A stretch of 64,000 bases of DNA from Thalassotalea nanhaiensis (GCF_031583575.1 NZ_CP134146.1:2418001-2482000); one strand, 5' to 3'; shown: positions 27,169 through 35,967, numbered from the stretch's first letter. The notes: generated from the sequence alone by a model not told the origin. Program-made: numbers and translations.

Positions 27169-28020
27169 TTAAAGTGAAAAAAATTCTTTATCGTCACCAG
27201 GTATGCTGGCAAAGTGCTGGTTTTTCCAATCATCTTTGGCTTGTTGAATACGCTCTTTATTAAACGATACAAAATTCCAATGAATGAAAGGTACTTTTTC
27301 AAACTTATCGCCACCTAACATCACAAATCGTGCGTTATCTGCCAGCGATATGTGACTATCTCCAGGCTCTAAAAGAATAAATTGATTAGGACCAAATGTT
27401 TCGCCATCAATGATGATGTTGCCATACACTAAGAATATTGCTGTTTCTTGCGAAGGATTTGGGATGGCTACTTCACTACCTTTGTTTGCGAGCACATCTA
27501 CATAAAACATTGGTGAATACGTTTTTATTGGCGAGCTTAAGCCATATGCTTCACCCGCAACAACTCTCATCATTACGCCATTTTCTATATTTGTTGGTAA
27601 ACTTTGTTTTTTAACGTGTGTAAAAGAAGGTGCAATCTCTGCCATGTTTTCAGGTAACGCTACCCAGCACTGTAAACCACTCACTGAATGCTGCTTGCCA
27701 CGCACTTCAAATGTCTCTCGCTCAGAATGCACAATGCCAGAGCCTGCAGTCATCCAGTTAACATCACCTGGAAAAATTTCTAAATTATTACCAAGTGAAT
27801 CTCGATGTAAAATACTGCCATCAAATAGATACGTAAGTGTCGACAAGCCAATATGAGGATGAGGTTTAACGTCAATCCCCTGCCCAGCAGGAAATGTACT
27901 CGGTCCCATTTGGTCAAAGAAAATAAACGGCCCAACCATACGCTTTTGTTGATGAGGTAAAATGCGCTTAACATCTAAGCCGCCTATATCATGTTCTGTT
28001 GCTTTAAGTACCTTAGCCAT
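27169..28020 (-). CDS. Pirin family protein (long type)
   Basis: A 283-residue bicupin. The metal-binding set is H54, H56 (KPHPHIGLSTLTYLFDG), H98 and E100 (AGSGIVHSERE), with a C-terminal pirin domain (FLVYGNIIIDGE and FVMLGGDKF). It lies 15 bp upstream of the hydrolase-OsmC gene, so the two form an operon within the quinone-stress cluster. Its function is probably cytoplasmic oxidation or sensing of flavonoid/quinone-like compounds (inference from family). Confidence 0.9.
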   Translation of the reverse strand: MAKVLKATEHDIGGLDVKRILPHQQKRMVGPFIFFDQMGPSTFPAGQGIDVKPHPHIGLSTLTYLFDGSILHRDSLGNNLEIFPGDVNWMTAGSGIVHSERETFEVRGKQHSVSGLQCWVALPENMAEIAPSFTHVKKQSLPTNIENGVMMRVVAGEAYGLSSPIKTYSPMFYVDVLANKGSEVAIPNPSQETAIFLVYGNIIIDGETFGPNQFILLEPGDSHISLADNARFVMLGGDKFEKVPFIHWNFVSFNKERIQQAKDDWKNQHFASIPGDDKEFFSL

Positions 28021-28111
28021 TGCTACCTTACCTATTTAATATAATTTGATTGACGTTACTGTCTGCATGCAAGTATTACTTTCTTTGAATATTTACATGC
28101 CCCCATAACCT

Positions 28112-28149
28112 TATAAAAAAACCAGATAGCTCAATTACACTATCTGGGT
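28112..28149 (-). terminator. Terminator of DoxX copy 2
   Basis: An 8-9-bp stem (ccagatag / ctatctgg) with a 10-base loop, followed on the minus strand by six T. Confidence 0.75.
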
Positions 28150-28204
28150 CTTTTTAACTTTAATCTTCAACTGCTGTTAAATATAGCTGATGGGGAGAGT
28201 GCTA

Positions 28205-28651
28205 TTAACTTAAGCGTTGCTTTAAAAGGTTATCTAGCGAAAACTTTCCTGCGCCACTCATCATTAAAGAAATTGATACCGCGAATAATGCCAAGCCAAA
28301 CTCATAACCGTTGTCAGCCATAAATAAGCCATTAGCAAAATGAACACTAAAGATGGCAACTAGCATAGTAACGCTTAGCATCAATGCCACAGGGCGAACC
28401 AGCAAACCAACTAATAACGCTAAGCCACCAAAGAATTCTGCGCTACCGGCTAACAATGCCATGTAGTAACCTGGCTCTAACCCAATTGAATCCATCCACT
28501 GGCCGGTACCTTCAAGACCGTAACCACCAAATAAACCGAAAAGCTTTTGTGCGCCGTGAGCAATAAAAATTAACGCGATTGGAAATCTAAGTGCTAAAGT
28601 TGAAAATCCTGCGTCAGTTGAAACTAATTTTTTGATTAATGAAATGTTCAT
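28205..28651 (-). CDS. DoxX family membrane protein (YqjF-like), copy 2
   Basis: A 148-residue four-helix membrane protein, about 93% identical to copy 1 at 25068 by direct reading. The start at 28651 matches copy 1 and has AGGA upstream; the longer frame to 28738 would overlap the regulatory region. It is divergent from the LysR gene at 28760. The near identity of the copies points to a recent duplication or gene conversion. Confidence 0.9.
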   Translation of the reverse strand: MNISLIKKLVSTDAGFSTLALRFPIALIFIAHGAQKLFGLFGGYGLEGTGQWMDSIGLEPGYYMALLAGSAEFFGGLALLVGLLVRPVALMLSVTMLVAIFSVHFANGLFMADNGYEFGLALFAVSISLMMSGAGKFSLDNLLKQRLS

Positions 28652-28730
28652 AATATTTTTCCTAAGTTCGATGTTTCTGAATAATGAAGCTATTATATTT
28701 AAAGAAGTTAACGAATAATAACGATCAAAT

Positions 28731-28747
28731 TTGAACAATTAATTCAA
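28731..28747. promoter_or_regulatory. Candidate LysR-type box
   Basis: TTGAA-N7-TTCAA, a dyad with T-N11-A geometry, lies 12 bp before the LysR start in the space shared with DoxX copy 2. This suggests autoregulation; it is unproven. Confidence 0.35.
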
Positions 28748-28759
28748 AAGGATTGATGT

Positions 28760-29659
28760 ATGAACTCCCCCATTACACTTGATGCGTTAAAAGTACTAGA
28801 CGCTATTGAACGCAAGAAAAGCTTTGCTGCTGCCGCAGATGAGCTTTTTCGTGTCCCGTCTGCAGTTTCTTATACGGTAAATAAACTAGAAGAAGATCTT
28901 GGCGTTGAGTTATTTGATCGCTCAAAGCGTAAAGCACAGTTAACTCCCGTTGGAACAATGCTTATCGATCAAGGCAGGCTAATTTTAAAGGCGACCGATG
29001 AGTTAACGCGGCTGGCTCAACAGTCAGCTAATGGTTGGGAGGCAGAGTTGCGTATTTGTATTGACAGTATTTTATTATTTAAACCTATTTATGCATTAAT
29101 CGCCCAGTTTCAACAGGAATATCCGTGGATAAATATTCGAGTAACAGAGGAGGTCTTAGGCGGCACTTGGGACTCTTTAATTGCTGATAGCACAGATCTC
29201 ATTATTGGCGCTACAGGTGAGTCCCATAATAGAGACTTTAACGTACAATCGTTAGGTGACATTGACTTTGTCTTTGCCGTTGCAAAAGATCATCCGTTAG
29301 TGAATGAACCAGTACCTATATCAGACAGAGCAATAAAGCAGTATTCTTCGATTGTAGTTGCTGATAGTTCTCGTGGTCTACCTAGTCGTTCAGAGGGCCT
29401 ACTCGATGGACAATCCCGTATAACTGTACCTTCGGTTCAAAAAAAGATAGAAGCGCATCTACTAGGCGTAGGGATCGGCTTCCTGCCCGTTCACCGCATT
29501 AAAAGAGAACTTGAATCAGGCGAACTCGTTTCCTTACAACTTGCAAGTTATGAGAGCAGAACTAGTCAGTTGATAATGGCATGGAATAAAGACAATCAAG
29601 GCAAAGCACTGGCTTGGTTTATTGAAAAGGTACAGGAAATAGCAGATGAATTAATATAG
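28760..29659 (+). CDS. yhaJ: LysR-family regulator (YhaJ-like)
   Basis: A 299-residue LysR regulator. The N-terminal winged helix (LDALKVLDAIERKKSFAAAA, then LFRVPSAVSYTVNKLEEDLG) and effector domain resemble E. coli YhaJ, including the GTWDSLIADSTDLIIGATGE and IMAWNKDNQGKA segments. YhaJ activates yqjF and responds to nitro-aromatic breakdown products. Here the gene is divergent from a yqjF-type DoxX gene in a cluster with yqjG and pirins, supporting the same regulon. It is followed by its own terminator. Confidence 0.85.
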   Translation: MNSPITLDALKVLDAIERKKSFAAAADELFRVPSAVSYTVNKLEEDLGVELFDRSKRKAQLTPVGTMLIDQGRLILKATDELTRLAQQSANGWEAELRICIDSILLFKPIYALIAQFQQEYPWINIRVTEEVLGGTWDSLIADSTDLIIGATGESHNRDFNVQSLGDIDFVFAVAKDHPLVNEPVPISDRAIKQYSSIVVADSSRGLPSRSEGLLDGQSRITVPSVQKKIEAHLLGVGIGFLPVHRIKRELESGELVSLQLASYESRTSQLIMAWNKDNQGKALAWFIEKVQEIADELI

Positions 29660-29720
29660 AACTTTTTGCTACAAACTTATTGCCGTCCTGGCAGTTTGCA
29701 TACCTTCATCCATGAAGCAA

Positions 29721-29757
29721 AAAAGCCAACCTATCGTTAATAGGTTGGCTTTTATAA
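29721..29757 (+). terminator. Terminator of LysR gene
   Basis: A perfect 13-bp stem (29721-29733 with 29741-29753), a 7-base loop and a T run. Confidence 0.88.
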
Positions 29758-29769
29758 TATCGCTTTTAT

Positions 29770-30036
29770 TATGTAGGTAATATTTCCGGCAGAGAGCACG
29801 TTTGCGCAGGTTCAGACTTTGTATATAACTACGCTGGTACATTAATGTGGATTTTAAACAATCTAGATGCATTCCCCGAATCTATGGGTTACGCCTCACC
29901 ATCTCATATGGGTATGCCGGGGAAAATTTGGGGCGTTGTACGTGCCCTTGAAGAAGTCTACGGTTGGAGTGAAGATGAAATCAAAGGCTTGCTGGGGGAT
30001 AACCTCATTCAGGTTTATAAAGCTAACTGGCAATAA
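29770..30036 (+). pseudogene. C-terminal relic of an M19 dipeptidase-like gene
   Basis: A frame with no usable start encodes about 88 residues matching the end of the two M19-like proteins: GREHVCAGSDFVYNYAG, then KIWGVVRALEEVYGWSED and LLGDNLIQVYKANW. The N-terminal four fifths is missing; the LysR terminator lies immediately upstream. It is next to the AraC gene that faces M19 copy 2. It looks like the debris of a third copy truncated by deletion or by insertion of the LysR segment. Confidence 0.82.
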
Positions 30037-30096
30037 AATGATCAACAAACACAATGACAATCAGAGCAGTTTCCACTGTTCTGCTTTTTTACCGTT

Positions 30097-31086
30097 TTAT
30101 TTTACACTTTGCTTCTGTCGAAATTGGCTTGGCGTCATCCCCTGCCAACGTTTAAACGCACGGGTAAAATGCGCAATAGAGCTATAGCCTAGATCAGCGG
30201 CAATTTCTACAACTGTATCTTCACTCATCGTTAATCGTTTTTTGGCAATATCAAAGCGCATTTGCCCTATTAAATCTCGATAACTTACCCCTTCATTTTG
30301 CAAGTAACGCTGAATGCTGCGCTTGCTTTTACCGGTGATCAGCGCGGCATCAGTAATAGAAGGGACAAAGCTTTTAAAGTGCGGCGCCAGCATAGCTTGC
30401 AGCGTGTCTTTGAATTTACCTAGAGTTATTTGCTCAAGATTGATCTTACTTTGCTTTTGCTTAAATGGGTTTGGTTTTAACGCATACTGGTGTTCGATAA
30501 AAACCTTAGTACAGGACTGCCCCCGAAATACTTGTGCACCCAAAATCATTTCCGCTTGATCCGCCGTTGCATCGAGCCGCTCAAACCACACCATTTGTGG
30601 CCGCCAAGAATTACCAACAAAGATGCGAACTAGAGACACAAACACCGCAATCACATATTGCTCCATCACATTTTTGCCTAATGGTAAATGCTCTGTCGAC
30701 TGATGACAAAGCCATACACCTTCACTGGTTTTCTCGGTCCAGTTTTTTGCTTCATTAACAATGGTGTTAACCGATTCACAAAATATTTGCAGGCAATGAA
30801 ATAGCGTTTCGCCCTCAACTTTCATCTTTTCAACAATATTGGCAATATGCTCCAAGCCGCCTAATTCAACAATTCGATAACCCAGTGCGGGCATTTTATA
30901 ATCGCGCTCAACAATCGCCATCAGTTTCCTAAGTGCCATACCAGCAATCAGTAACTCTTCGTCATTTTCAATATCAAAGGGGATATGAGCCTGCTCTAAC
31001 ACCTTGTGTACAGGCGCATGAATTTCCCGCAAAACCTCAATTATCGGGTAAATTAATTTCGCTCTCAATAAGTGTGTATTAGCCAT
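30097..31086 (-). CDS. AraC-family transcriptional regulator (divergent from M19 gene 2)
   Basis: A 329-residue regulator with an Arabinose_bd-like N-terminal domain and a C-terminal helix-turn-helix pair (GKSKRSIQRYLQNEGVSYRDL, then LGYSSIAHFTRAFKRWQGMTPSQFR). The start at 31086 has CAGGG five bases upstream; 31110 is an in-frame alternative. It is divergent from the M19-like gene at 31277, the same arrangement as 19876/21048, and is related to that regulator. Confidence 0.87.
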   Translation of the reverse strand: MANTHLLRAKLIYPIIEVLREIHAPVHKVLEQAHIPFDIENDEELLIAGMALRKLMAIVERDYKMPALGYRIVELGGLEHIANIVEKMKVEGETLFHCLQIFCESVNTIVNEAKNWTEKTSEGVWLCHQSTEHLPLGKNVMEQYVIAVFVSLVRIFVGNSWRPQMVWFERLDATADQAEMILGAQVFRGQSCTKVFIEHQYALKPNPFKQKQSKINLEQITLGKFKDTLQAMLAPHFKSFVPSITDAALITGKSKRSIQRYLQNEGVSYRDLIGQMRFDIAKKRLTMSEDTVVEIAADLGYSSIAHFTRAFKRWQGMTPSQFRQKQSVK

Positions 31087-31133
31087 AATGTCCCTGATCG
31101 TTATCAACACGGCTTCAATGATGAAGTATTAAC

Positions 31134-31197
31134 AATTCTGTAACCAAACGTAATGGCGCAAAATGGTAAACCAAAATCGTTACCTTCATCCTATTAT
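31134..31197 (+). promoter_or_regulatory. Candidate AraC operator and promoter of M19 gene 2
   Basis: The sequence aattctgtaacc (31134-31145), 17 bases, then atggtaa (31163-31169) matches the pattern upstream of M19 gene 1. TATTAT (31192-31197) lies 22 bases beyond, like the TATAAT in copy 1. An added dyad ggtaa...ttacc follows the right half. Confidence 0.5.
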
Positions 31198-31276
31198 AGC
31201 TTCAGAAATTTTCAAGGACTAAATACAAAGTTACTTGGAATAGCTATAAATTTTAAATTGAATAGGAATATTTACC

Positions 31277-32515
31277 ATGAATAAATCAATATTAGCGTTA
31301 ACAGTAGCTGCAGTATTTTCTGCCAGTGCAATGGCTGCAAAAATCGAACTTACCGATGATGTAAAAGGTAAGTACTACAACTCTTACGGCAAAACTGATG
31401 CACAAATTACTGAACGTATAAAATTCCTGGTTGATGTTTCTAATCCTCGTACTGAAGAAGACCGCGCAAAAGACAATGCTACTATTAAACGTTATAAAGA
31501 TGCGATAGTGATAAACACATTGCATGTAACAACCGCTGGCTTTGCTGGCGCCGATGAAGCCGCTTATGAACAAGCACTTTGGGATTCATACGATCACAAC
31601 ATTACTCTAGAATCAGCAACCGTATCTAATGGTGATGGTAACCTTGGTGCATCCCCTGTTGATAATGCAATACGTGCAAAAGCCGTAGTTGACTCATTGG
31701 ATCACACTATGCATGTCGATTCTGTAAAGGATATCTATACAGCTAAGAAAAATGAGCAATTAGGCGTAGTTTACAATATACAAGGCTCTGATTTTATTGA
31801 CCCGCTTACCATGGAAGATCAGGTTATTGCGATGAAAAACGCTGGTATTTTAACTGCTAACTTTGCATATAATGTTGACAATAAATTTGCCACTGGTGGT
31901 AATAAAAGTCGTACTGAAGCCGATAAAGGCTTAACAGAGCAAGGCAAAGCGCTAGTTAAAATGTATAACCAACATCGCATTATTGTCGATTGTTCGCACT
32001 CATCTGATCAAACTTGTTTAGATGCAGCTGAAGTCACTACCCTGCCGATGATAGCATCGCATTCTAACGCTCAAGGTGTTCATGATGTATCACGTAATAT
32101 CTCAGATGAAGCGATTATCGCCATTGCTAAAACAGGCGGTACTATTTCACCGACATTCTTAGGCCCATTTATGAATGATGAAGGTACAGCATCATCTGAA
32201 GATATTGCTATTGCGATTGATTATGTGGCAACTGTTATCAGTAAAAACACCGATTTAGATGGTCGTAAACACGTAGGTTTTGCTGCAGACTTTACTCACA
32301 CATTAGCCGATGCCTTTGAAGTAATCGTACGTAGCCCTGAGCGCTACCCACCAGAGTCTGGTTATGCAACACCGGCAGAGCAAGCATATGCTTCTGACAT
32401 CTGGGGTGCGGTACCAATTTTAGAAAAGAAATACGGTTGGTCTGAGCAAGACATTCGAGGTGTATTAGGCGAAAACGTATTACGCGTATATAAGCAAGTG
32501 TGGTCAAAACGCTAA
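31277..32515 (+). CDS. Exported M19 (membrane dipeptidase-like) protein with altered metal site, copy 2
   Basis: A 412-residue protein with a signal peptide (MNKSILALTVAAVFSASAMA, cleaved near residue 20) and an M19 barrel. It keeps VDCSHSSDQT, IASHSNA, VSRNISDE and FAADFTH but has VINTLHV in place of the HxD motif and YNIQGSD at the bridging Glu, as in copy 1. The C-terminal GVLGENVLRVYKQVW aligns with copy 1 and the relic. AGGA lies 9 bases before the ATG. Family M19 is secure; a dinuclear zinc dipeptidase activity is not. Confidence 0.85.
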   Translation: MNKSILALTVAAVFSASAMAAKIELTDDVKGKYYNSYGKTDAQITERIKFLVDVSNPRTEEDRAKDNATIKRYKDAIVINTLHVTTAGFAGADEAAYEQALWDSYDHNITLESATVSNGDGNLGASPVDNAIRAKAVVDSLDHTMHVDSVKDIYTAKKNEQLGVVYNIQGSDFIDPLTMEDQVIAMKNAGILTANFAYNVDNKFATGGNKSRTEADKGLTEQGKALVKMYNQHRIIVDCSHSSDQTCLDAAEVTTLPMIASHSNAQGVHDVSRNISDEAIIAIAKTGGTISPTFLGPFMNDEGTASSEDIAIAIDYVATVISKNTDLDGRKHVGFAADFTHTLADAFEVIVRSPERYPPESGYATPAEQAYASDIWGAVPILEKKYGWSEQDIRGVLGENVLRVYKQVWSKR

Positions 32516-32542
32516 TTAAACCTTTAATAACATAAAATAATA

Positions 32543-32568
32543 AAAAGGGATCACTCGATCCCTTTTCT
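32543..32568 (+). terminator. Terminator of M19 gene 2
   Basis: A 10-bp stem (32543-32552 with 32557-32566), a 4-base loop and a T-rich end. Confidence 0.8.
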
Positions 32569-32706
32569 ATTGTAATGAGCGAAGCGAAAGAGTTTCGCTT
32601 ATGATGAAATATTTAAAAAATGGCGTTAAATGGTAATTGTTTATTCAAATGCGTCGTTATAATTGGTTTATCGAGAATTGTATTATTTTAACGTTTTGGA
32701 GTTATT

Positions 32707-33120
32707 ATGTTTAAACAAATTATTGCTGTACTAACTTTAGTTTTAGTATTTTCTAGTTCAGCTTTTGCAGCAGACAAAGAAGAAAATCGTCACTTTATGT
32801 TTATTGGTGAACCTAATGCCGCTGCGTGGCAATACCTAATAGAAAACCCTGCCGATCGTAAATCATCGGTTGAAGGAGCATTTAAAGCACTTGGCGGAGA
32901 AGTGGTTAGTTATTATTTTGGTTTAGGTGATGGCAAAAATTACATTACTGTAACCATTCCTAATGATAATGAGCTAATTCAAGCCATTTACCTTATGCGA
33001 TTACCGAGTGGCTTATTAAACTCGTATAAAGTTATTGAATTAATGCCGTCAGAGCAAATGACTAAAGCTTTGATCAAAACGAAACAAATGCTCAATAATG
33101 ATACAACGTTAAAAAAATAG
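32707..33120 (+). CDS. Exported GYD-domain-like small protein
   Basis: A 137-residue protein with a signal peptide (about residues 1-21, ending SSSAFA) and a single small domain. The domain pattern (FMFIGEP..., NPADRKSSVEGAFKALGGEVVSYYFGLGDGKNYITVTIPND) resembles GYD domains, ferredoxin-like folds of unknown role that are usually cytosolic. GGAG precedes the ATG. It is monocistronic between the M19 gene and a convergent transporter. The domain call is by motif only. Confidence 0.65.
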   Translation: MFKQIIAVLTLVLVFSSSAFAADKEENRHFMFIGEPNAAAWQYLIENPADRKSSVEGAFKALGGEVVSYYFGLGDGKNYITVTIPNDNELIQAIYLMRLPSGLLNSYKVIELMPSEQMTKALIKTKQMLNNDTTLKK

Positions 33121-33141
33121 TACCTATTTTACTAAAACATG

Positions 33142-33170
33142 AAAAAGGCGCAGCTAGTGCGCCTTTTTCT
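33142..33170. terminator. Bidirectional terminator between GYD-like and MFS genes
   Basis: A perfect 11-bp stem (33142-33152 with 33158-33168) and a 5-base loop; A/T runs flank both sides. Confidence 0.88.
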
Positions 33171-33200
33171 TACGTTTTTTATAACCGCTTATTATTTATT

Positions 33201-34511
33201 TTACTCAGCTCTTTTTCTATGTAAAAACATAACGGTTATACCAGCTAAAAATGATCCTGACGCCATCATAAGTGCAACATTGTTTAATGGTAAGCCTGCT
33301 GCGAAAAGAAAGCCCGGTATCATTGGCCCAAGTACTGCACCACCTCGGCCTATGCCAAGCACAAGACCAGAGCCTGAGCCGAGTAGTGACGAAGGGAAAG
33401 ATGAGGCAAACAGGCCGAAAAAGCCAGAGATAGCAGCAAAAATAAATGTTCCAGTAAAGAATCCGATTTGCTTCATGTTTGCTAATGTATCAGTGAAATA
33501 AGGGAACGTTGCAACGCCGATTGCAGCTAAAATAAGACAAGTAACCATTAACACTCGAATAGATACAAATCGCGCGATAATTCCCATACCAATAGAGCCA
33601 ACAACACCACCTAAACTAATAATCCCAAGAACTTCAGTTGCTTGTGAAGCAGTATGACCAAGGTCTGAAACAATAGTTGGTAACCATTTTACGAAATAAT
33701 AGTAAGTACCAATATTTCCAAAATAAGCAAACAAAAGAATACCGGTAGTGACTGCTAAACCGCCTTTAAATAAGTTTTTAGCGCCAACAGGTTCAACATT
33801 TTCCTCTTGTTGCGGTGTTAATGTTTCAGGAGCGCTATGCCCTAGACGTTTCATAATCTTTTGGATACGTTCTAATGCACCTTCTGGTCGTTTACGTTCA
33901 AGGAAAGAAACCGTTTCTGGAACCAAAGCATACACCAATGGAATAAATAACAAGCTCATTGCTGCGCCCAAGTAGAACGTGACACGCCAATCATATTGCT
34001 TAAGCAATGGTGCCAGGAACGTAGCCCCCATATACACACCAAAAGCAAAACCACCAGCAACCAAGGTTACCGCAAGCGCTCTGTTTTTATTATTGCAATA
34101 ATCACTCGATGTTGCTGTAGCTGCAGCCAATAACCCACCAATACCTATACCAGTAAAGACTCGCGAAGCACCCAATACCCAAACATTTGGCGCTAAACCG
34201 GCAACTGCCATACCAATGGTCAGAATAATTAGGCCAATCAACATCGTAGGCCTTCTCCCACGTGTATCAGCAAAGGAGCCCATAATAATAGAACCCAAAG
34301 CCATGCCCACTAATTCCATCGGAAGGATAATACCTAACACGGCTTTAGAAAGCCCCCATTCAGCAGTCATGCCAGGCGCGGCAAATGCGATTGCCAGAAC
34401 ATCGTAGCCATCCAGCGCTAAGATGCCGATGCAAATAGCAACAACATACCATTGCCCTATTTTCATTGGTTCTTGTTGAATTCTCTCAAGAGCCCCTACT
34501 TGTGTCGTCAT
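33201..34511 (-). CDS. MFS transporter, aromatic acid:H+ symporter (AAHS)-like
   Basis: A 436-residue 12-helix carrier. The first helix holds LALDGYDVLAIAFA, like the DG(F/Y)D motif of BenK/PcaK-type aromatic acid transporters, and GSFADTRGRRPTMLIG is the MFS loop 2-3 signature. It also has RVFTGIGIGGLLAAATA and PETVSFL after helix 6. The start at 34511 is favoured because GGGGAAG lies just before it, inside the longer frame that opens at 34523. No aromatic ring-cleavage genes are in the window, so the substrate is unproven. Confidence 0.85.
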   Translation of the reverse strand: MTTQVGALERIQQEPMKIGQWYVVAICIGILALDGYDVLAIAFAAPGMTAEWGLSKAVLGIILPMELVGMALGSIIMGSFADTRGRRPTMLIGLIILTIGMAVAGLAPNVWVLGASRVFTGIGIGGLLAAATATSSDYCNNKNRALAVTLVAGGFAFGVYMGATFLAPLLKQYDWRVTFYLGAAMSLLFIPLVYALVPETVSFLERKRPEGALERIQKIMKRLGHSAPETLTPQQEENVEPVGAKNLFKGGLAVTTGILLFAYFGNIGTYYYFVKWLPTIVSDLGHTASQATEVLGIISLGGVVGSIGMGIIARFVSIRVLMVTCLILAAIGVATFPYFTDTLANMKQIGFFTGTFIFAAISGFFGLFASSFPSSLLGSGSGLVLGIGRGGAVLGPMIPGFLFAAGLPLNNVALMMASGSFLAGITVMFLHRKRAE

Positions 34512-34806
34512 TTTCTTCCCCATATATTATATTTTCCCAAGCCAGTATTTAGCTAAGTGCGTTTTTATTGTTTTTATTACACTAATTTAACTTACAACAT
34601 TTCATTCACAGCATAGTGGTTAATTTGTTTAGGAAGCACGTCAATTGCGGCATATTTGTTGTTTTGACTATATTCTGCGCTGGCAGTGTTGGCTTAAAAG
34701 AAATGCTTGGGATTTTCCAGATAAATACTTAATGAGTGTTTATGCCGTAAATTAGGAAATGATTTTGCCAACAGTAAATTACAATTAGTAAGATAGTTTA
34801 AAATAA
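34512..34806. other. Intergenic region upstream of MFS gene
   Basis: AT-rich region expected to carry the MFS promoter on the minus strand. No gene or RNA is seen apart from the terminator at its right end. Confidence 0.4.
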
Positions 34807-34832
34807 AAATGCCATCCTTTAGGATGGCATTT
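34807..34832 (-). terminator. Terminator of heptad-repeat protein gene
   Basis: A 12-bp inverted repeat (34807-34818 with 34821-34832), followed on the minus strand by a T-rich tract. Confidence 0.8.
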
Positions 34833-34878
34833 ATACGTGAAGTTTAGGTTTGTGATTTAAATATCACAAACTTCATTA

Positions 34879-35967
34879 TTACTTAATAGATAAAGGTAAT
34901 GTGTATTCACTTAAATCAATTTTAACATGTGCATCCATTTGAGTAGTTACCGCGGCACCACAAATACCAACACAACCTTCAGGTTCGATACCTGGTACCC
35001 ACTCAAACATAGTGTCAGTACTTGCTAAAAGATCGGCTTTAAATAAACCGCTTTTAGTTCCAGCTATTTCTTGACATTCAATTAAACCAGTACCCCAACG
35101 ATCCCATTTCATCTTACTTGCATATGCTACATCATCAACCGGTAAACCTTTACTAATAACAAGTGCATCACCTGCTAGAGCAGCTTTCTGCTCAGCGTCT
35201 GCACCAGATGCTTGGAAAGTAAATGCGGCAGATATTATTTTGTCACCATATGCAGCCATTGTGTTTGACATATAACCAAATTTTGAAGGTGAAATATAAC
35301 TATCACCCGCACACGCGGCTTCTGTAAAGTAGACTTCTGCGGTAGTAGAACCTGTAGTGATGCCTTCAACTTTAACCGAGTTAATATTATTATATTGATC
35401 GTCTTGACCAACTTTTTGTTCTGCGAATGAAGATTTAACTACGATGCCATCGATAACAGCGGTATAAGTAGTTTCATTGATCGCTACGATAGTACCAACA
35501 ACGGTATCATTGGCATCAACTAACTCCATTTTACTTACTGATGACATTTGTAAAGCTTCAATCGATGCTGTATTAGCTGTCACTGTTGCAGAGTTTGCAC
35601 CAATTGAAGCCTCTAAGGCCTCTTTAGCGGCTGTTAACGCTGCAGTATTGTCTGCAGCTGCCGTAGCATTAGTTGCTGTCGCGGCAGTGTTCGCAGTAAT
35701 TGCATCGGCGTTCGCTGAAATCGCTTCAGCATTGGCTGTTGCTGCTTCAGTGTTAGCTGTAATAGCAGTGGCATTAGTTGCCGCTGCTGCTGTTGCTTCA
35801 TCTGCAGATGTTTGTGCGGCCATTGCGTCAGCGGCTACTGCGGTGAAGTTTGAGTTTACGTCTGCAGCTACTGCTGCTTCACCGGCTGTGAATTCGATTA
35901 AATCTGCGGCTACTGCTGGTAATGCCACTGATAAAGCTAATGCTGCTGCTGTTAATTTAAATTTCAT
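34879..35967 (-). CDS. Exported Ala/Thr/Asn-rich heptad-repeat protein
   Basis: A 362-residue protein with a signal peptide (MKFKLTAAALALSVALPAVA). A short ADVNSNFTAV motif (about 36-45), common before coiled coils in exported and tail-like proteins, precedes a run of about 11 heptads (residues 62-140) of the form TANTxAI, with Asn at position 3 and small/aliphatic residues at 6 and 7. The C-terminal 220 residues form an unrecognised domain with four or more Cys (ACAGD, LIECQ, EGCVGICG). It probably assembles as a coiled-coil oligomer at the cell surface (inference). A small lipoprotein gene lies 93 bp upstream. Confidence 0.75.
   Translation of the reverse strand: MKFKLTAAALALSVALPAVAADLIEFTAGEAAVAADVNSNFTAVAADAMAAQTSADEATAAAATNATAITANTEAATANAEAISANADAITANTAATATNATAAADNTAALTAAKEALEASIGANSATVTANTASIEALQMSSVSKMELVDANDTVVGTIVAINETTYTAVIDGIVVKSSFAEQKVGQDDQYNNINSVKVEGITTGSTTAEVYFTEAACAGDSYISPSKFGYMSNTMAAYGDKIISAAFTFQASGADAEQKAALAGDALVISKGLPVDDVAYASKMKWDRWGTGLIECQEIAGTKSGLFKADLLASTDTMFEWVPGIEPEGCVGICGAAVTTQMDAHVKIDLSEYTLPLSIK

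Noticed and set aside
28652-28738. 29-residue N-terminal extension of DoxX copy 2
   Set aside because: Copy 1 begins at the equivalent internal ATG, and the extension covers the divergent promoter space.
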